A DNA stretch of 64,000 nucleotides, taken from the NCBI GenBank assembly GCA_963703325.1, contig OY969805.1:558001-622000 (forward strand), given 5' to 3'. Below the pieces are notes generated by a model. That model was not told the DNA's origin. It saw only the letters and a program-made list of their open reading frames with translations, and ran no database searches. Made by a program: the position numbers and the translations under genes. The DNA is from Aquilonibacter sp963703325 (GTDB lineage Bacteria > Vulcanimicrobiota > Vulcanimicrobiia > Vulcanimicrobiales > Vulcanimicrobiaceae). Positions 26,094-34,693 of the stretch are shown piece by piece (position 1 is the stretch's first letter; each line of letters starts with the position of its first letter).

Positions 26094-27677
26094 GTGAGCC
26101 TTCTGGAAACGAACCTCGATCGCCAAAGCGAGAGCTTCGCACGCAACGCGGAGCGCATGCAGAGTCTGTGCGACGAGCTCCGCGAGCGACTGCTTGCCGC
26201 CCGCAGCGGCGGCGGACCCGAGACAATCGCCAAGCATCGCTCCCGTGGAAAGATGACGGCCCGCGAACGGATCGACACGCTCATCGATCCCGGTTCCGAT
26301 TTCCTCGAATTTTCCGCGCTTGCAGCGCTCGATATGTACGACAACGACTCGCCGAGCGCCGGCATTATCACCGGTATCGGCTGCGTCGAGGGCCAAGATT
26401 GCGTCATCGTCGCTAACGATGCGACGGTCAAAGGTGGCACGTACTACCCGATGACCGTCAAAAAGCATCTTCGCGCGCAGGAAATCGCCGAGCAGAATCA
26501 CTTGCCGTGCATCTATCTGGTCGATTCGGGCGGCGCGTTCTTGCCGTTGCAGGCCGAGGTCTTTCCCGATCGCGATCATTTCGGCCGCATCTTCTACAAT
26601 CAGGCGCGCATGTCGGGTAAGCGAATCCCGCAGATCGCCGCGGTGATGGGCTCGTGCACGGCAGGCGGCGCGTATGTGCCCGCGATGAGCGACGAAACGG
26701 TGATCGTGCGCGGCACGGGCACGATCTTCTTGGGCGGACCGCCGCTGGTCAAAGCCGCGACCGGTGAGGAAGTGACGGCCGAAGAACTCGGGGGCGCCGA
26801 CGTGCACACCCGCATCTCGGGCGTTGCCGATCATTTCGCCAATGACGATTTGCACGCGCTCGGCATCGTGCGTGAGATCGTGAACAACTTGCATCGCGAA
26901 CTGCCGCAACAGTGGGATAAGCTCGAACCGCGTCCGCCGGCGTACGACCCGCGCGAAATCTATGGGATCATTCCGTCCGATAGCCGCATCGCGTATGACG
27001 TGCGCGAGGTCATCGCGCGGCTGGTCGACGCCTCGGAGTTTCACGAGTTCAAGGCACGTTACGGCACGACGTTGGTCTGCGGGTTCGCGCACATCGAAGG
27101 GCACCCGATCGGCATCATCGCCAATAACGGCATCCTCTTCTCCGAGAGCGCGCTCAAAGGGACGCACTTCATCGAGCTTTGCACGCAACGCGGCACGCCG
27201 CTGCTCTTCTTGCAGAACATCACCGGCTTCATGGTCGGCAAAGAATATGAAAACGGCGGCATCGCCAAAGACGGGGCAAAGCTGGTGACCGCGGTCGCCT
27301 CGACCGAGGTTCCAAAATTCACGGTGATCATCGGCGGCAGCTTCGGCGCGGGCAATTACGGGATGTGCGGCCGCGCCTACTCGCCGCGACAACTGTGGAT
27401 GTGGCCCAACGCGCGTATCAGCGTGATGGGCGGCCCGCAAGCCGCGGGCGTGCTCTCAACCGTCAAGGGCGAGATGAGCGCCGAGGATAAGGCGAAATTC
27501 GAAGCGCCGATTCTCGCGAAGTACGAACGCGAAGGCAGCCCGTACTACTCGACAGCGCGACTGTGGGACGACGGCATCATCGATCCGCTCGACACGCGGC
27601 ACGTGATTTCACTGGGGCTCAACGCCGCGTCGAACGCGCCGCTCCCGCCGACCCACTTCGGCATTTTCCGGATGTGA
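26094..27677 (+). CDS. mccB: Methylcrotonoyl-CoA carboxylase beta subunit (carboxyltransferase)
   Basis: 527 residues, GTG start. Biotin-dependent carboxyltransferase with both halves: YYPMTVKKHLRAQEIAEQNHLPCIYLVDSGGAFLP and MGSCTAGGAYVPAMSDE in the N-lobe, FLQNITGFMVGKEYE, GGSFGAGNYGMCGRAY and MWPNARISVMGG in the C-lobe. These are MCC/geranyl-CoA-type rather than propionyl-CoA-type. It transfers CO2 to 3-methylcrotonyl-CoA in leucine breakdown. The alpha subunit (35469-37394), hydratase and lyase lie 7 kb away on the same strand, with unrelated genes between. Confidence 0.92.
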   Translation: MSLLETNLDRQSESFARNAERMQSLCDELRERLLAARSGGGPETIAKHRSRGKMTARERIDTLIDPGSDFLEFSALAALDMYDNDSPSAGIITGIGCVEGQDCVIVANDATVKGGTYYPMTVKKHLRAQEIAEQNHLPCIYLVDSGGAFLPLQAEVFPDRDHFGRIFYNQARMSGKRIPQIAAVMGSCTAGGAYVPAMSDETVIVRGTGTIFLGGPPLVKAATGEEVTAEELGGADVHTRISGVADHFANDDLHALGIVREIVNNLHRELPQQWDKLEPRPPAYDPREIYGIIPSDSRIAYDVREVIARLVDASEFHEFKARYGTTLVCGFAHIEGHPIGIIANNGILFSESALKGTHFIELCTQRGTPLLFLQNITGFMVGKEYENGGIAKDGAKLVTAVASTEVPKFTVIIGGSFGAGNYGMCGRAYSPRQLWMWPNARISVMGGPQAAGVLSTVKGEMSAEDKAKFEAPILAKYEREGSPYYSTARLWDDGIIDPLDTRHVISLGLNAASNAPLPPTHFGIFRM

Positions 27678-27916
27678 TGTCGGACTCCAAACAACAACCC
27701 GAGATCGAGTGGGGCGATGCGCGAACGGTCATCACGACCGGCACGTCAGACCCGATCGCCGCAGCCTGGTACCTCACCACGAACCGGATATGGCCGCTGA
27801 TCGCACACCCCGTGCGCGGCCCGTTTTTGCTTGGGATCGTGTTATTCTTGCTCGTCGTAGCGATGGTGGTCCTTTCGCCCTCGACTGAATCGCACTTCAT
27901 TTACACGGACTTCTAG
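27677..27916 (+). CDS. Small single-pass membrane protein
   Basis: 79 residues. ATG 27677 shares its A with the mccB stop (TGATG), so translation is coupled to mccB. One membrane segment (about 51-69, FLLGIVLFLLVVAMVVLS) follows a soluble N-terminal half; the C-terminus ends HFIYTDF. It lies one base before the SGNH gene, with which it likely belongs: small membrane partners are common in MBOAT acyl-transfer loci. No family recognised. Confidence 0.75.
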   Translation: MSDSKQQPEIEWGDARTVITTGTSDPIAAAWYLTTNRIWPLIAHPVRGPFLLGIVLFLLVVAMVVLSPSTESHFIYTDF

Positions 27917-27917
27917 C

Positions 27918-28940
27918 ATGCGCGACGCTCTGGCACACACGCGCTGGTGGATTGCTTATCCGGTCGCCGTGGCGCTCTTGATCGTCCTCGATCTCGTGAT
28001 TCGATTGTGGGCGCCACTCCCGCTTCGCTTGCCCGAACAGTATTCACCCGCATACTTGAACTTGGTCCTCGCCGACATTCCGCACGATCGCAGTACGACC
28101 GTCTTGCTCGGCGACTCGGTCCTGTGGGGCTATAAGCTCGCCGCGGACCAAACCGCGGCCGCGATGTTGCAGGCGTCCGATCCGCAGACGCGCGTCGTCG
28201 ATCTCGCCTACGAAGGCGGATCGACCGTGAATGACGCGGTGATGCTGCGGACGTTACAGCGAGCCGGCGTTCGGCCCACGACGGTCATTGCAAACATCAA
28301 CATCAAGGAATTTAGTCCCGGCGATTCGGCGTATAGTACGCTGCATCCATCGCTCGAACGGCTGTCCGAGCCGGCGCTCACGGCCGGTGACGCAAGTTCG
28401 CTGACGTTGCATTTTCGCAACGGTGACATCAACCAAGCCCTGAATGACGGTGTTGAAAAGCTTTGGCGTTTCTACGCACTGCGCTCCGACATTCGAGAGC
28501 AACTCTTCGGCAGCGACGACGCCGCCGGCGCGTTGGCCGCCATCCTTCATCGGTGGACGGGCGAAAGTGCGACCGAAGCGGCACAGCACGCGCCGACCCC
28601 GGACCGTTTTCTAGGAACCTACGATCTCTCGCCGATCGGCTCGGATAACGTCGCCTTTGAGTACTATCGCTCGTTCGTCGATACGCTGTGCCGGGATCGG
28701 ATACGGTCGCTGTTGTTCTTGACTCCGACAAATCACCAGCTGCTCCACGAGTATATCGACGACCCTGCCTACGATGCCAACCTCGCGCGCTTAGAGCACA
28801 TACGGCATTGCTCGGAGGTCCGGATCGTGAATTGGGATCGCGCGATTCCGTCGCGCGATTTCCTCGATAACGATCACCTGAATCCGGCCGGACAGCAGCA
28901 ACTGGCGCGCCTCATCAGCGGAGCGCTGCACGACCGATGA
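27918..28940 (+). CDS. Membrane-anchored SGNH/GDSL hydrolase-like protein
   Basis: 340 residues, N-terminal membrane anchor (about 12-32). Block I is VLLGDSVLWG with nucleophile Ser67; the C-terminal catalytic pair is Asp317/His320 in DNDHLNPAG, so the triad appears intact. This AlgJ/AlgX/DltD-like type works outside the membrane, taking acyl groups moved across by an MBOAT partner and putting them on a polymer, or removing them. The next gene, overlapping by four bases, is that MBOAT. The polymer is not identified. Confidence 0.82.
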   Translation: MRDALAHTRWWIAYPVAVALLIVLDLVIRLWAPLPLRLPEQYSPAYLNLVLADIPHDRSTTVLLGDSVLWGYKLAADQTAAAMLQASDPQTRVVDLAYEGGSTVNDAVMLRTLQRAGVRPTTVIANINIKEFSPGDSAYSTLHPSLERLSEPALTAGDASSLTLHFRNGDINQALNDGVEKLWRFYALRSDIREQLFGSDDAAGALAAILHRWTGESATEAAQHAPTPDRFLGTYDLSPIGSDNVAFEYYRSFVDTLCRDRIRSLLFLTPTNHQLLHEYIDDPAYDANLARLEHIRHCSEVRIVNWDRAIPSRDFLDNDHLNPAGQQQLARLISGALHDR

Positions 28941-30151
28941 TCTTTAACACCTGGGTCTTCGCGGCTTTTGCGATCGCGTCGCTGCTCCTGTGCTGGACGT
29001 CGCCGGTACGGTTTCGTCCCGCCGCATTAATCGGATGCGGACTGGTCTTTTACGCTTACGCCTATCCTCCGTACCTCTTGCTCATCATCGTATTGGCGAG
29101 CGTAACGTACGCCCTCGCAAAGGTCATTGTGTCGTGCCGGCGGCACGAACGCATGAATGGCGCCAAATGGGCGCTCGCGGCCGGCGTCGCAGCCAGCGTC
29201 GGAGTGCTGGGGTTCTATAAATATTCGACGCTCTTCGTGCAGACCATCGATCAACTCAGTCGCGGAAAACTGACGCTAAGCCCGCCGCATGTCCTCATAC
29301 CGCTGGCCATTTCGTTTTTCACGTTCGAATTCGTGCACTATCTCGTCGATGTGTATCTCGGTAAGATCGACGATTTTTCCGTCAGGGATTTTGCAACGTT
29401 TGCCTTTTTCTATCCCACGCTCGTCGCCGGTCCGATCAAGCGCTTCCAAAATTTTGCACCGCAGATCGGCCATACGCGAACCCTCAATCAGCTCTTCATT
29501 GCCGCCAATGTCTTCCGCGTCATTCTAGGACTTGCCAAAAAATCGATCATCGCCGATTCCATGACGCCGTTCGTCCAGCCGCTGCTGATGCCGGGAGTGC
29601 CGTACCATACGGCGGACTACTGGATCGCGATGCTCGCCTACACGGCAAAGATCTATTTCGATTTCACCGGTTATTCGGACATTGCGATCGGCATGGCTGC
29701 ACTGCTCGGCTTCCAGATTCTGGAGAACTTTGATCGCCCGTACTGGTCGCCGAACATCTCGCAGTTTTGGCGCCGGTGGCACATCAGCTTAAGCTCGTGG
29801 ATACGCGACTACATCTTCATCCCGCTGGGCGGAAGCCACCGAGGACCGCTCATAACGTTTTTCAACCTTGCGTTTGTGATGGCGGTAGCGGGACTGTGGC
29901 ACGGCGCGTCATGGCACTTCGTCGCGTGGGGTCTTTGGCACGGCGGCGGCCTGGCGGCGCATCGCGCCTGGAGCGTGACGCTCGGGAAAAAGGCGCTGCT
30001 CCAAAACGTGGGCGCTCTGGTTCACGCGGTGTCCGTGTTCGTCACGTTTGCATTCGTGGCGTTCGGTTGGATTTTGTTCGCCGCGCCCTCGTTCGGCGCG
30101 GCGTGGGACGTCGTACGCGGAATGTTTACACCGGCGGTAATTCACCTGTAA
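28937..30151 (+). CDS. MBOAT family O-acyltransferase (AlgI/DltB-like)
   Basis: 404 residues with about 10 membrane helices. Family signatures are YFDFTGYSDIAIGMAALLGF, PYWSPNISQFWRRWHISLSSWIRDYIFIPLGG, and the active His in GLWHGASWHFVAWGLWHG. MBOAT proteins pass acetyl or other acyl groups from CoA across the membrane. It is shorter than AlgI (about 500 residues) but keeps the catalytic core. It forms an ATGA overlap with the SGNH gene and converges on the gene at 30126 with a 26-base overlap. Confidence 0.92.
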   Translation: MIFNTWVFAAFAIASLLLCWTSPVRFRPAALIGCGLVFYAYAYPPYLLLIIVLASVTYALAKVIVSCRRHERMNGAKWALAAGVAASVGVLGFYKYSTLFVQTIDQLSRGKLTLSPPHVLIPLAISFFTFEFVHYLVDVYLGKIDDFSVRDFATFAFFYPTLVAGPIKRFQNFAPQIGHTRTLNQLFIAANVFRVILGLAKKSIIADSMTPFVQPLLMPGVPYHTADYWIAMLAYTAKIYFDFTGYSDIAIGMAALLGFQILENFDRPYWSPNISQFWRRWHISLSSWIRDYIFIPLGGSHRGPLITFFNLAFVMAVAGLWHGASWHFVAWGLWHGGGLAAHRAWSVTLGKKALLQNVGALVHAVSVFVTFAFVAFGWILFAAPSFGAAWDVVRGMFTPAVIHL

Positions 30152-30605
30152 CGTCGATCTTTAACGGGGCTGTTACGGTGCCGTGCGCGAGTTGCGCAGC
30201 AAGGGCGTCGTACTGTGACAAGAGCGCTTGGCGCGAAATCGTCATTTCAAAGACTTTCTCCGCACCGGCATACGTCGCTACGTTGTACGCTGGATTAAGC
30301 GCGGCGATCTTGTCGTAGAGCACGCGCGCCGTTAGCGTCGCGCTGTGCGGCAGTTTGTCGCTTTCGGTTCGCAGGGTCTGCAGCGCAAGCGTCTCGAGCT
30401 GCGTCATCGTCTGATCGTGGGGCGTGTGACTCTTCGTCGCATCCGCGACGGTAGTCGTCACGTCCAACAAAATCAACGCCGACGTACCCGCTCGTGCGAT
30501 GATCGCTTTGGGCCCGGGCGTCGCCGTGTCGGCCGCTGCAGGCGATGCAAGGAGGGCTGCAATTGCAAAAACCAGGAACCACCGCATTTCGTAGATTTTC
30601 ATCAT
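30126..30605 (-). CDS. Exported protein of unknown function
   Basis: 159 residues with a clear signal peptide (KIYEMRWFLVFAIAALLASP, cleavage near AAA-DT). Ala/Thr-rich, mostly helical mature part with no Cys. The start ATG 30603-30605 overlaps the upstream NHL gene stop, so the two are co-translated. Its 3' end overlaps the convergent MBOAT gene. I recognise no domain; it may be an accessory to the surface module around it. Confidence 0.7.
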   Translation of the reverse strand: MMKIYEMRWFLVFAIAALLASPAAADTATPGPKAIIARAGTSALILLDVTTTVADATKSHTPHDQTMTQLETLALQTLRTESDKLPHSATLTARVLYDKIAALNPAYNVATYAGAEKVFEMTISRQALLSQYDALAAQLAHGTVTAPLKIDVTGELPPV

Positions 30606-32395
30606 GGTTGAGCCTTTAGCCACGGTTTGTCGTGCGTGAGCCGCGCGTAGACGAGTTTTTCGAGCAAGGCATTGCCCGGAACCGAGAGCTGATATTCGTT
30701 GTCGGACAAGAAGAGAAGCCGCCGGTTCGGCGACGCCTCGGCTGCAAGCATCGCAGGGCCGCCGTCGATCAAACCGTCATCGGTGCCCGCGAACATGCTC
30801 TTGTAGATGGCAGAGACGTCCGACCATTTCGGCGGTTCCTTCGGAAAAAGAAACGTCAGCCGCGTATCGTATTGTTCGATTTCCGGAAAATACAACGGTG
30901 TCGGGTGAAGCAAGACGTAGTACGGGATAGCTGCCTGTTTGAGCATCCTTCCAATGTCCGTGACCTTGGGCGAAAGCGTCGCCTGCCACGTCGCGAGGTC
31001 AACGAGCGGGCTCGTCAATGTCGGACGCCCGGGGTCGAAATCAAAGTTGGGCATCGCATCGTTGAACTCCCAGACCACGAGATCGACCGCACCGCTCGAC
31101 GCAACGTCGCGGACGTAATCGTGCACATCGATCGGGCGTCCGGTAAATGCAATCGCTACGCGGACCTCACGCGGAATGCCAAGCTCTTTGCGGTGCTTGT
31201 TGAGATCGGCTTCGAGGATTCCCCCCAGCGTCGATTCGAATGGGATACCCCAACCCACGTAACAGTCGCCGAGGACAAGGATGCGATAGTACTGCGTTGC
31301 ATCGCCGTAATCGCCCATCGGATTGCTCGGGTGCGCAAACTGCCGCGTGACGATATCTCGCATCTCACGAATTCGGCGGTTGCCCGCGTCCGCGAAGACG
31401 GCGCTGTTCCCACTTGATGCCGCGATGCCGAGCGGCTCCTCGACCAGCGCCTGCGCGCCGCCGCCGTCGCGAAAGCCCCCACCGTTGATGCTGTAGTCAT
31501 CGTTCGGCGGCTGGCTCAGCACTTGATAGAAACGATTGAAGGGCAACGCTCCGCGTATCGCGTGTTCGCGTGGGTCGGTGTAGACGTACTTTCCGTTTGG
31601 AAGGGCTACGAGCTGAAACGCGTACCCTTCGGGAATGTTTGCCTGGGTATCGCCCACGCCGCCTGGTGGATGCATCGTGTAATTCGCAGGACCATTGTAG
31701 GTTGCATAGACCAACCGTCCGTCGTCGGCGAGAAGAATCCCGTCGTCCTCAAAGTTGATCGACGTTACGTACTTGCTGTCGGCGATCGGGATCGCTATCG
31801 ACGTGACGTGACCGTCTTTGGTGATCTCGCGTAACCCAACGCCGAAATCCCCGACCCAAAGGTTGCCGTCTTTATCGAATGCAAGCGAACGCGGCTCGCT
31901 AAAGCCGGCCGTTGCAAGCGTTCCATCGCGATACGGTGTCGTCGGTGAGCCTGCGTAGGTTCGCACGACACCATGATCGATGATGCGGATGCAGTGATTT
32001 CCGGCGTCGGCGATATAGAGCACGCCTTGCGAATCGAGTGCGATGCCGGCGGGATGAAAGAAGCGCGCCTCCGATCCGGTTCCGTCGCGATACCCCCCGG
32101 GCACGCGCAGCGTTCCGGGCTCGATGGCGCCTCCGCCTGCAATCGTGACCACGCGATGATCCCGCGTAATCTCGCGAATTCGCTCGCCCTGAAAATCGGA
32201 GACATAGATGGTGCCGTCTTTCGCCACTGCGACACCATACGGAAACAGGAAGGAAGCGCTCGCTGCCGGGCCATCCGCTAGGCCGGCCGCGCCAGTTCCG
32301 GCGATCGTCGAAAACGTTGCGTCAGCGAAGCCGGTGCCTCGCGTCACGAGACCCAGAACGACAAACAGGGTAGCAAATAGACATATGCGGCTCAC
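30602..32395 (-). CDS. Exported NHL-repeat protein fused to a degenerate SGNH domain
   Basis: About 597 residues from GTG 32393-32395, which begins a signal peptide (ICLFATLFVVLGLVTRGTGF) 14 bases after the upstream stop; a longer frame to 32596 is not credible. Residues about 27-350 form an NHL beta-propeller (repeats such as PYGVAVAKDGTIYVSDFQGERIREI and HPAGIALDSQGVLYIADAGNHCIRII). Residues about 370-597 look SGNH-like: the GDS block is VLGDCYVGWG with Cys378 for Ser, and the expected Asp-x-x-His near 565 has no His. Likely a binding or scaffold role next to the SGNH/MBOAT genes. Confidence 0.8.
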   Translation of the reverse strand: MSRICLFATLFVVLGLVTRGTGFADATFSTIAGTGAAGLADGPAASASFLFPYGVAVAKDGTIYVSDFQGERIREITRDHRVVTIAGGGAIEPGTLRVPGGYRDGTGSEARFFHPAGIALDSQGVLYIADAGNHCIRIIDHGVVRTYAGSPTTPYRDGTLATAGFSEPRSLAFDKDGNLWVGDFGVGLREITKDGHVTSIAIPIADSKYVTSINFEDDGILLADDGRLVYATYNGPANYTMHPPGGVGDTQANIPEGYAFQLVALPNGKYVYTDPREHAIRGALPFNRFYQVLSQPPNDDYSINGGGFRDGGGAQALVEEPLGIAASSGNSAVFADAGNRRIREMRDIVTRQFAHPSNPMGDYGDATQYYRILVLGDCYVGWGIPFESTLGGILEADLNKHRKELGIPREVRVAIAFTGRPIDVHDYVRDVASSGAVDLVVWEFNDAMPNFDFDPGRPTLTSPLVDLATWQATLSPKVTDIGRMLKQAAIPYYVLLHPTPLYFPEIEQYDTRLTFLFPKEPPKWSDVSAIYKSMFAGTDDGLIDGGPAMLAAEASPNRRLLFLSDNEYQLSVPGNALLEKLVYARLTHDKPWLKAQP

Positions 32396-32409
32396 TCGGC
32401 CGCACTTCG

Positions 32410-33111
32410 CTACGGCGTCTTGAGGACCTCGAAGTATTTCGGCGTCTGCACCCAGCCTTTGTTGGTAAAGCGGAAGATCGCGGTCGCTTTCGGTTTGGTT
32501 GGACAGCACATCGGTGCATGTGGGCCGTAGTACGGACCGGTCATCGATATCGCGTAGCCCTGCGCATCGTGAATGACTTTTGCCGAAAGGTCGCAACCGT
32601 TTTCAACCGAGAGTGTCGGCATGATCATCTGCATCGCGGCGTCCTGAAAGAGCACGTCGACGCGTCCGCTACCGCAATCCGCCGCCATTTGGTGGCTCGC
32701 GATTACGATTTGTTGCGCACCGGGCCCCATCAACTCGCCTACGCCCACGATTGACGCGTCTTGCACCGGGAACCACAGATTCGCGCCAGTCGCCCTCTCG
32801 ACCGTCGTGAACGGAATCGGATGCTTCGGCGACCGATATTTCAGACGATAGACGGTCCCGTCGATCGCGTAGATCGAGAGATACCACTGGTAAAACGTCC
32901 TTGTCTTCCCGTCGTTACCGAGAGCCTTACGGCTGAGCACCGCACGCCACTGCGAATGCATCGCCTCACCGGCCGGATAGAACACTTGGCTTTTCACAAT
33001 CGCTCCGGGTGGCCGCGGACTGTAGGTGTAGTTCCGCGGTTCGTCGCCGAGCGCGGCCGCACTGAACGCAATGACGGTGGCCAGCGTAAGGATTAAATTC
33101 CTGCGTACCAT
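32410..33111 (-). CDS. Exported protein of unknown function
   Basis: 233 residues from ATG 33109-33111, with signal peptide VRRNLILTLATVIAFSAAAL. Contains several Trp/Tyr-rich strands (TRTFYQWYLSIYAIDGTVYRLKY) and four Cys in the mature part (MAADCGSG, NGCDLS, MCCPTKP) that could form disulfides. No family recognised. It overlaps the molybdoenzyme gene end by 19 bases and is followed by the NHL protein, so the whole minus-strand run 34633 to 30126 may be one operon of envelope proteins. Confidence 0.7.
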   Translation of the reverse strand: MVRRNLILTLATVIAFSAAALGDEPRNYTYSPRPPGAIVKSQVFYPAGEAMHSQWRAVLSRKALGNDGKTRTFYQWYLSIYAIDGTVYRLKYRSPKHPIPFTTVERATGANLWFPVQDASIVGVGELMGPGAQQIVIASHQMAADCGSGRVDVLFQDAAMQMIMPTLSVENGCDLSAKVIHDAQGYAISMTGPYYGPHAPMCCPTKPKATAIFRFTNKGWVQTPKYFEVLKTP

Positions 33112-33833
33112 TCGTATCCCTGATCCTCCCAGTAGCCGCCGCCGCCAGCATAGATGTTCGCGAAACTGCCGACGACTTCGATGCGGCCGACCCATTTCGC
33201 GCTTTTATAGCCGAGCTGGGTCGGCACCTTGAGCCGAACGGGCGCTCCGTGCTCGACGGGGATCGGGGCGTTGTTCATCCGCATCGCCAGGATCGCTTGA
33301 GGGTGGCGAGCTTGGCGCAGGTCCAGGCTCTCATAGTAGGGCATACCTTGCTCGTCCTTGTCGAGACAGTGAAACACGACGTAGCGCGCATCGCTGCGCG
33401 GTTGTACCAGATCGAGAATCGAGCCGACGCGAATGCCGCTCCACTTCGCGACGACGCTCCAGCCCTCGACACAATCGTGGCGCGTGATCTGCGTCGAATT
33501 GCACATCCGCTCGAGCATCGCCATCGGAAAGACGCCGCGGCGCTGCACCGCACCGTCGACGATCAATTTATAATCGCGAAAGCCGTTGCGCGCGAGATCG
33601 ACGTACCGCGAATCGGCCGGCGTCGGTAAACTGTCGATCGGAAAATCGGCGCTGATGTCGCGCTCGTGATATTCTTTGGCGAGTCCGCGCGTACCGATCG
33701 CCGCGTGGGTCAGCCCTTGCGTCGACCCCAGCAGTTTGTGGAAGCCCGCGTTGTTGTTCAGCGCGGTACCGATCGGTGCACACGCGGCCAGCGCGGATGA
33801 AATCGAGGTCGCAACGAAGAGCCGGCGCTTCAC
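33093..33833 (-). CDS. Molybdopterin-dependent oxidoreductase, MsrP/YedY-like (SUOX fold)
   Basis: 246 residues from GTG 33831-33833, overlapping the cytochrome stop (GTGA). The leader KRRLFVATSISSALAAC has a twin-arginine pair and a lipobox (LAAC). The molybdenum ligand is Cys121 in RHDCVEGWSVVAKWSG; PAPVRLKVPTQLGYKSAKW-like blocks near the end (GAPVRLKVPTQLGYKSAKWV) match the sulfite oxidase family. MsrP reduces oxidised methionines in the periplasm; substrate here is unproven because the partner is a different cytochrome type. Confidence 0.85.
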   Translation of the reverse strand: MKRRLFVATSISSALAACAPIGTALNNNAGFHKLLGSTQGLTHAAIGTRGLAKEYHERDISADFPIDSLPTPADSRYVDLARNGFRDYKLIVDGAVQRRGVFPMAMLERMCNSTQITRHDCVEGWSVVAKWSGIRVGSILDLVQPRSDARYVVFHCLDKDEQGMPYYESLDLRQARHPQAILAMRMNNAPIPVEHGAPVRLKVPTQLGYKSAKWVGRIEVVGSFANIYAGGGGYWEDQGYEWYAGI

Positions 33834-34633
33834 GGACCTGCTCCATCGTGCTCGCCCAGGCGATACCAGCCGGTAACCATCGAGTTCAATTGGTTGATGA
33901 CGCCCTGCGTGAGCACTTGGATGGTGTGCACGACGAAGAAGCCGATGAGTGCCCACATCGCGACGAAGTGCCACAAGCGCGCGAATTGGCGTCCGCCGAA
34001 GATCCACGTCAGCGGATGCGCGACCGCATCGATCCCGGGCGAAAGCGCAAGCCCGGTGAGCACGATGACCGGCGCGAGGACGACCAGCACGAGCGTGTAG
34101 GCCACCTTTTGCAGCGGATTGTAGATACCATGCGGCGGCGGTTCCTTACGAAGCTTCAAATAATACGCTTGCATCGGCCAGAGCTTGGGGATGTCACTCG
34201 GACGCAGAATCATGTCGCGCAGATTGCCTTTGATCGCCGTCGAGATCAACCATGCCGCTCCGCAGAGCAGCATGATCCACGCAAAGAACAGATGCCAGCG
34301 GCGACCATCGGCCAAGTCTTGGTATGCGGGAATCGTGATCCAGCCGGGAAAGGCGCGCGGCACCTTTCCGCCCATACCGTCGTCGGTGTAGCCCAGCCAT
34401 CCGGTCGTCCTAAACGTATGCCCGAAGATCGTCGTCGTGCCCACGCCCTCGGCGGGGGAGCCGATTTCCAGTACACGATGCGCCGGGTTGGTCGTGTCCG
34501 ATGCGTCGAGAAACGGCGCCGCATTGAAGATTTGCAGCCCGCTCGAGACCAGGGCGGCAAAAGCAATGACCCACAGCCAATGGCTGGCTCGCGTCGCGAT
34601 CGCGTACCGGTAGATCCGCTTTCCTACCTTCAT
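33830..34633 (-). CDS. Cytochrome b (b561/thiosulfate reductase-type) membrane subunit
   Basis: 267 residues with four main membrane helices. Heme-binding His candidates are in ATRASHWLWVIAF, WHLFFAWIMLL, RLWHFVAMW and VVHTIQVL. This is the NrfD-unrelated b561 family that feeds electrons to periplasmic molybdoenzymes. It overlaps the MsrP-like gene by four bases, so they form a two-component quinol-linked reductase. ATG 34631-34633 has no Shine-Dalgarno site and is preceded by a -10 box at leaderless distance. Confidence 0.85.
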   Translation of the reverse strand: MKVGKRIYRYAIATRASHWLWVIAFAALVSSGLQIFNAAPFLDASDTTNPAHRVLEIGSPAEGVGTTTIFGHTFRTTGWLGYTDDGMGGKVPRAFPGWITIPAYQDLADGRRWHLFFAWIMLLCGAAWLISTAIKGNLRDMILRPSDIPKLWPMQAYYLKLRKEPPPHGIYNPLQKVAYTLVLVVLAPVIVLTGLALSPGIDAVAHPLTWIFGGRQFARLWHFVAMWALIGFFVVHTIQVLTQGVINQLNSMVTGWYRLGEHDGAGP

Positions 34634-34639
34634 GTCACC

Positions 34640-34645
34640 ACTATA
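34640..34645 (-). promoter_or_regulatory. -10 box before the cytochrome b gene (leaderless arrangement)
   Basis: TATAGT on the minus strand, then GGTGAC, then ATG: the same six-base gap as at DUF1800. The short divergent region 34634-34693 also holds TATAAC on the plus strand and a 7-base inverted repeat CGGCTTC/GAAGCCG (34658-34677). Confidence 0.45.
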
Positions 34646-34693
34646 ACGCCTCCAAGGCGGCTTCGGATGAGAAGCCGAAGCTCAGGCCTTCGC

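Noticed and set aside
26046..27440. 464-codon minus-strand frame opposite mccB
   Set aside because: mccB is intact and motif-rich; long antisense frames are expected at this GC content.
30138..30280. Extension of a plus-strand frame past the MBOAT end as a separate gene
   Set aside because: No ribosome site and the sequence is antisense of the exported protein at 30126-30605.
33776..34693. Long frame upstream of the enoyl-CoA hydratase
   Set aside because: It is the antisense of the cytochrome b and molybdoenzyme genes, and its product has low-complexity Arg/His content without family features.
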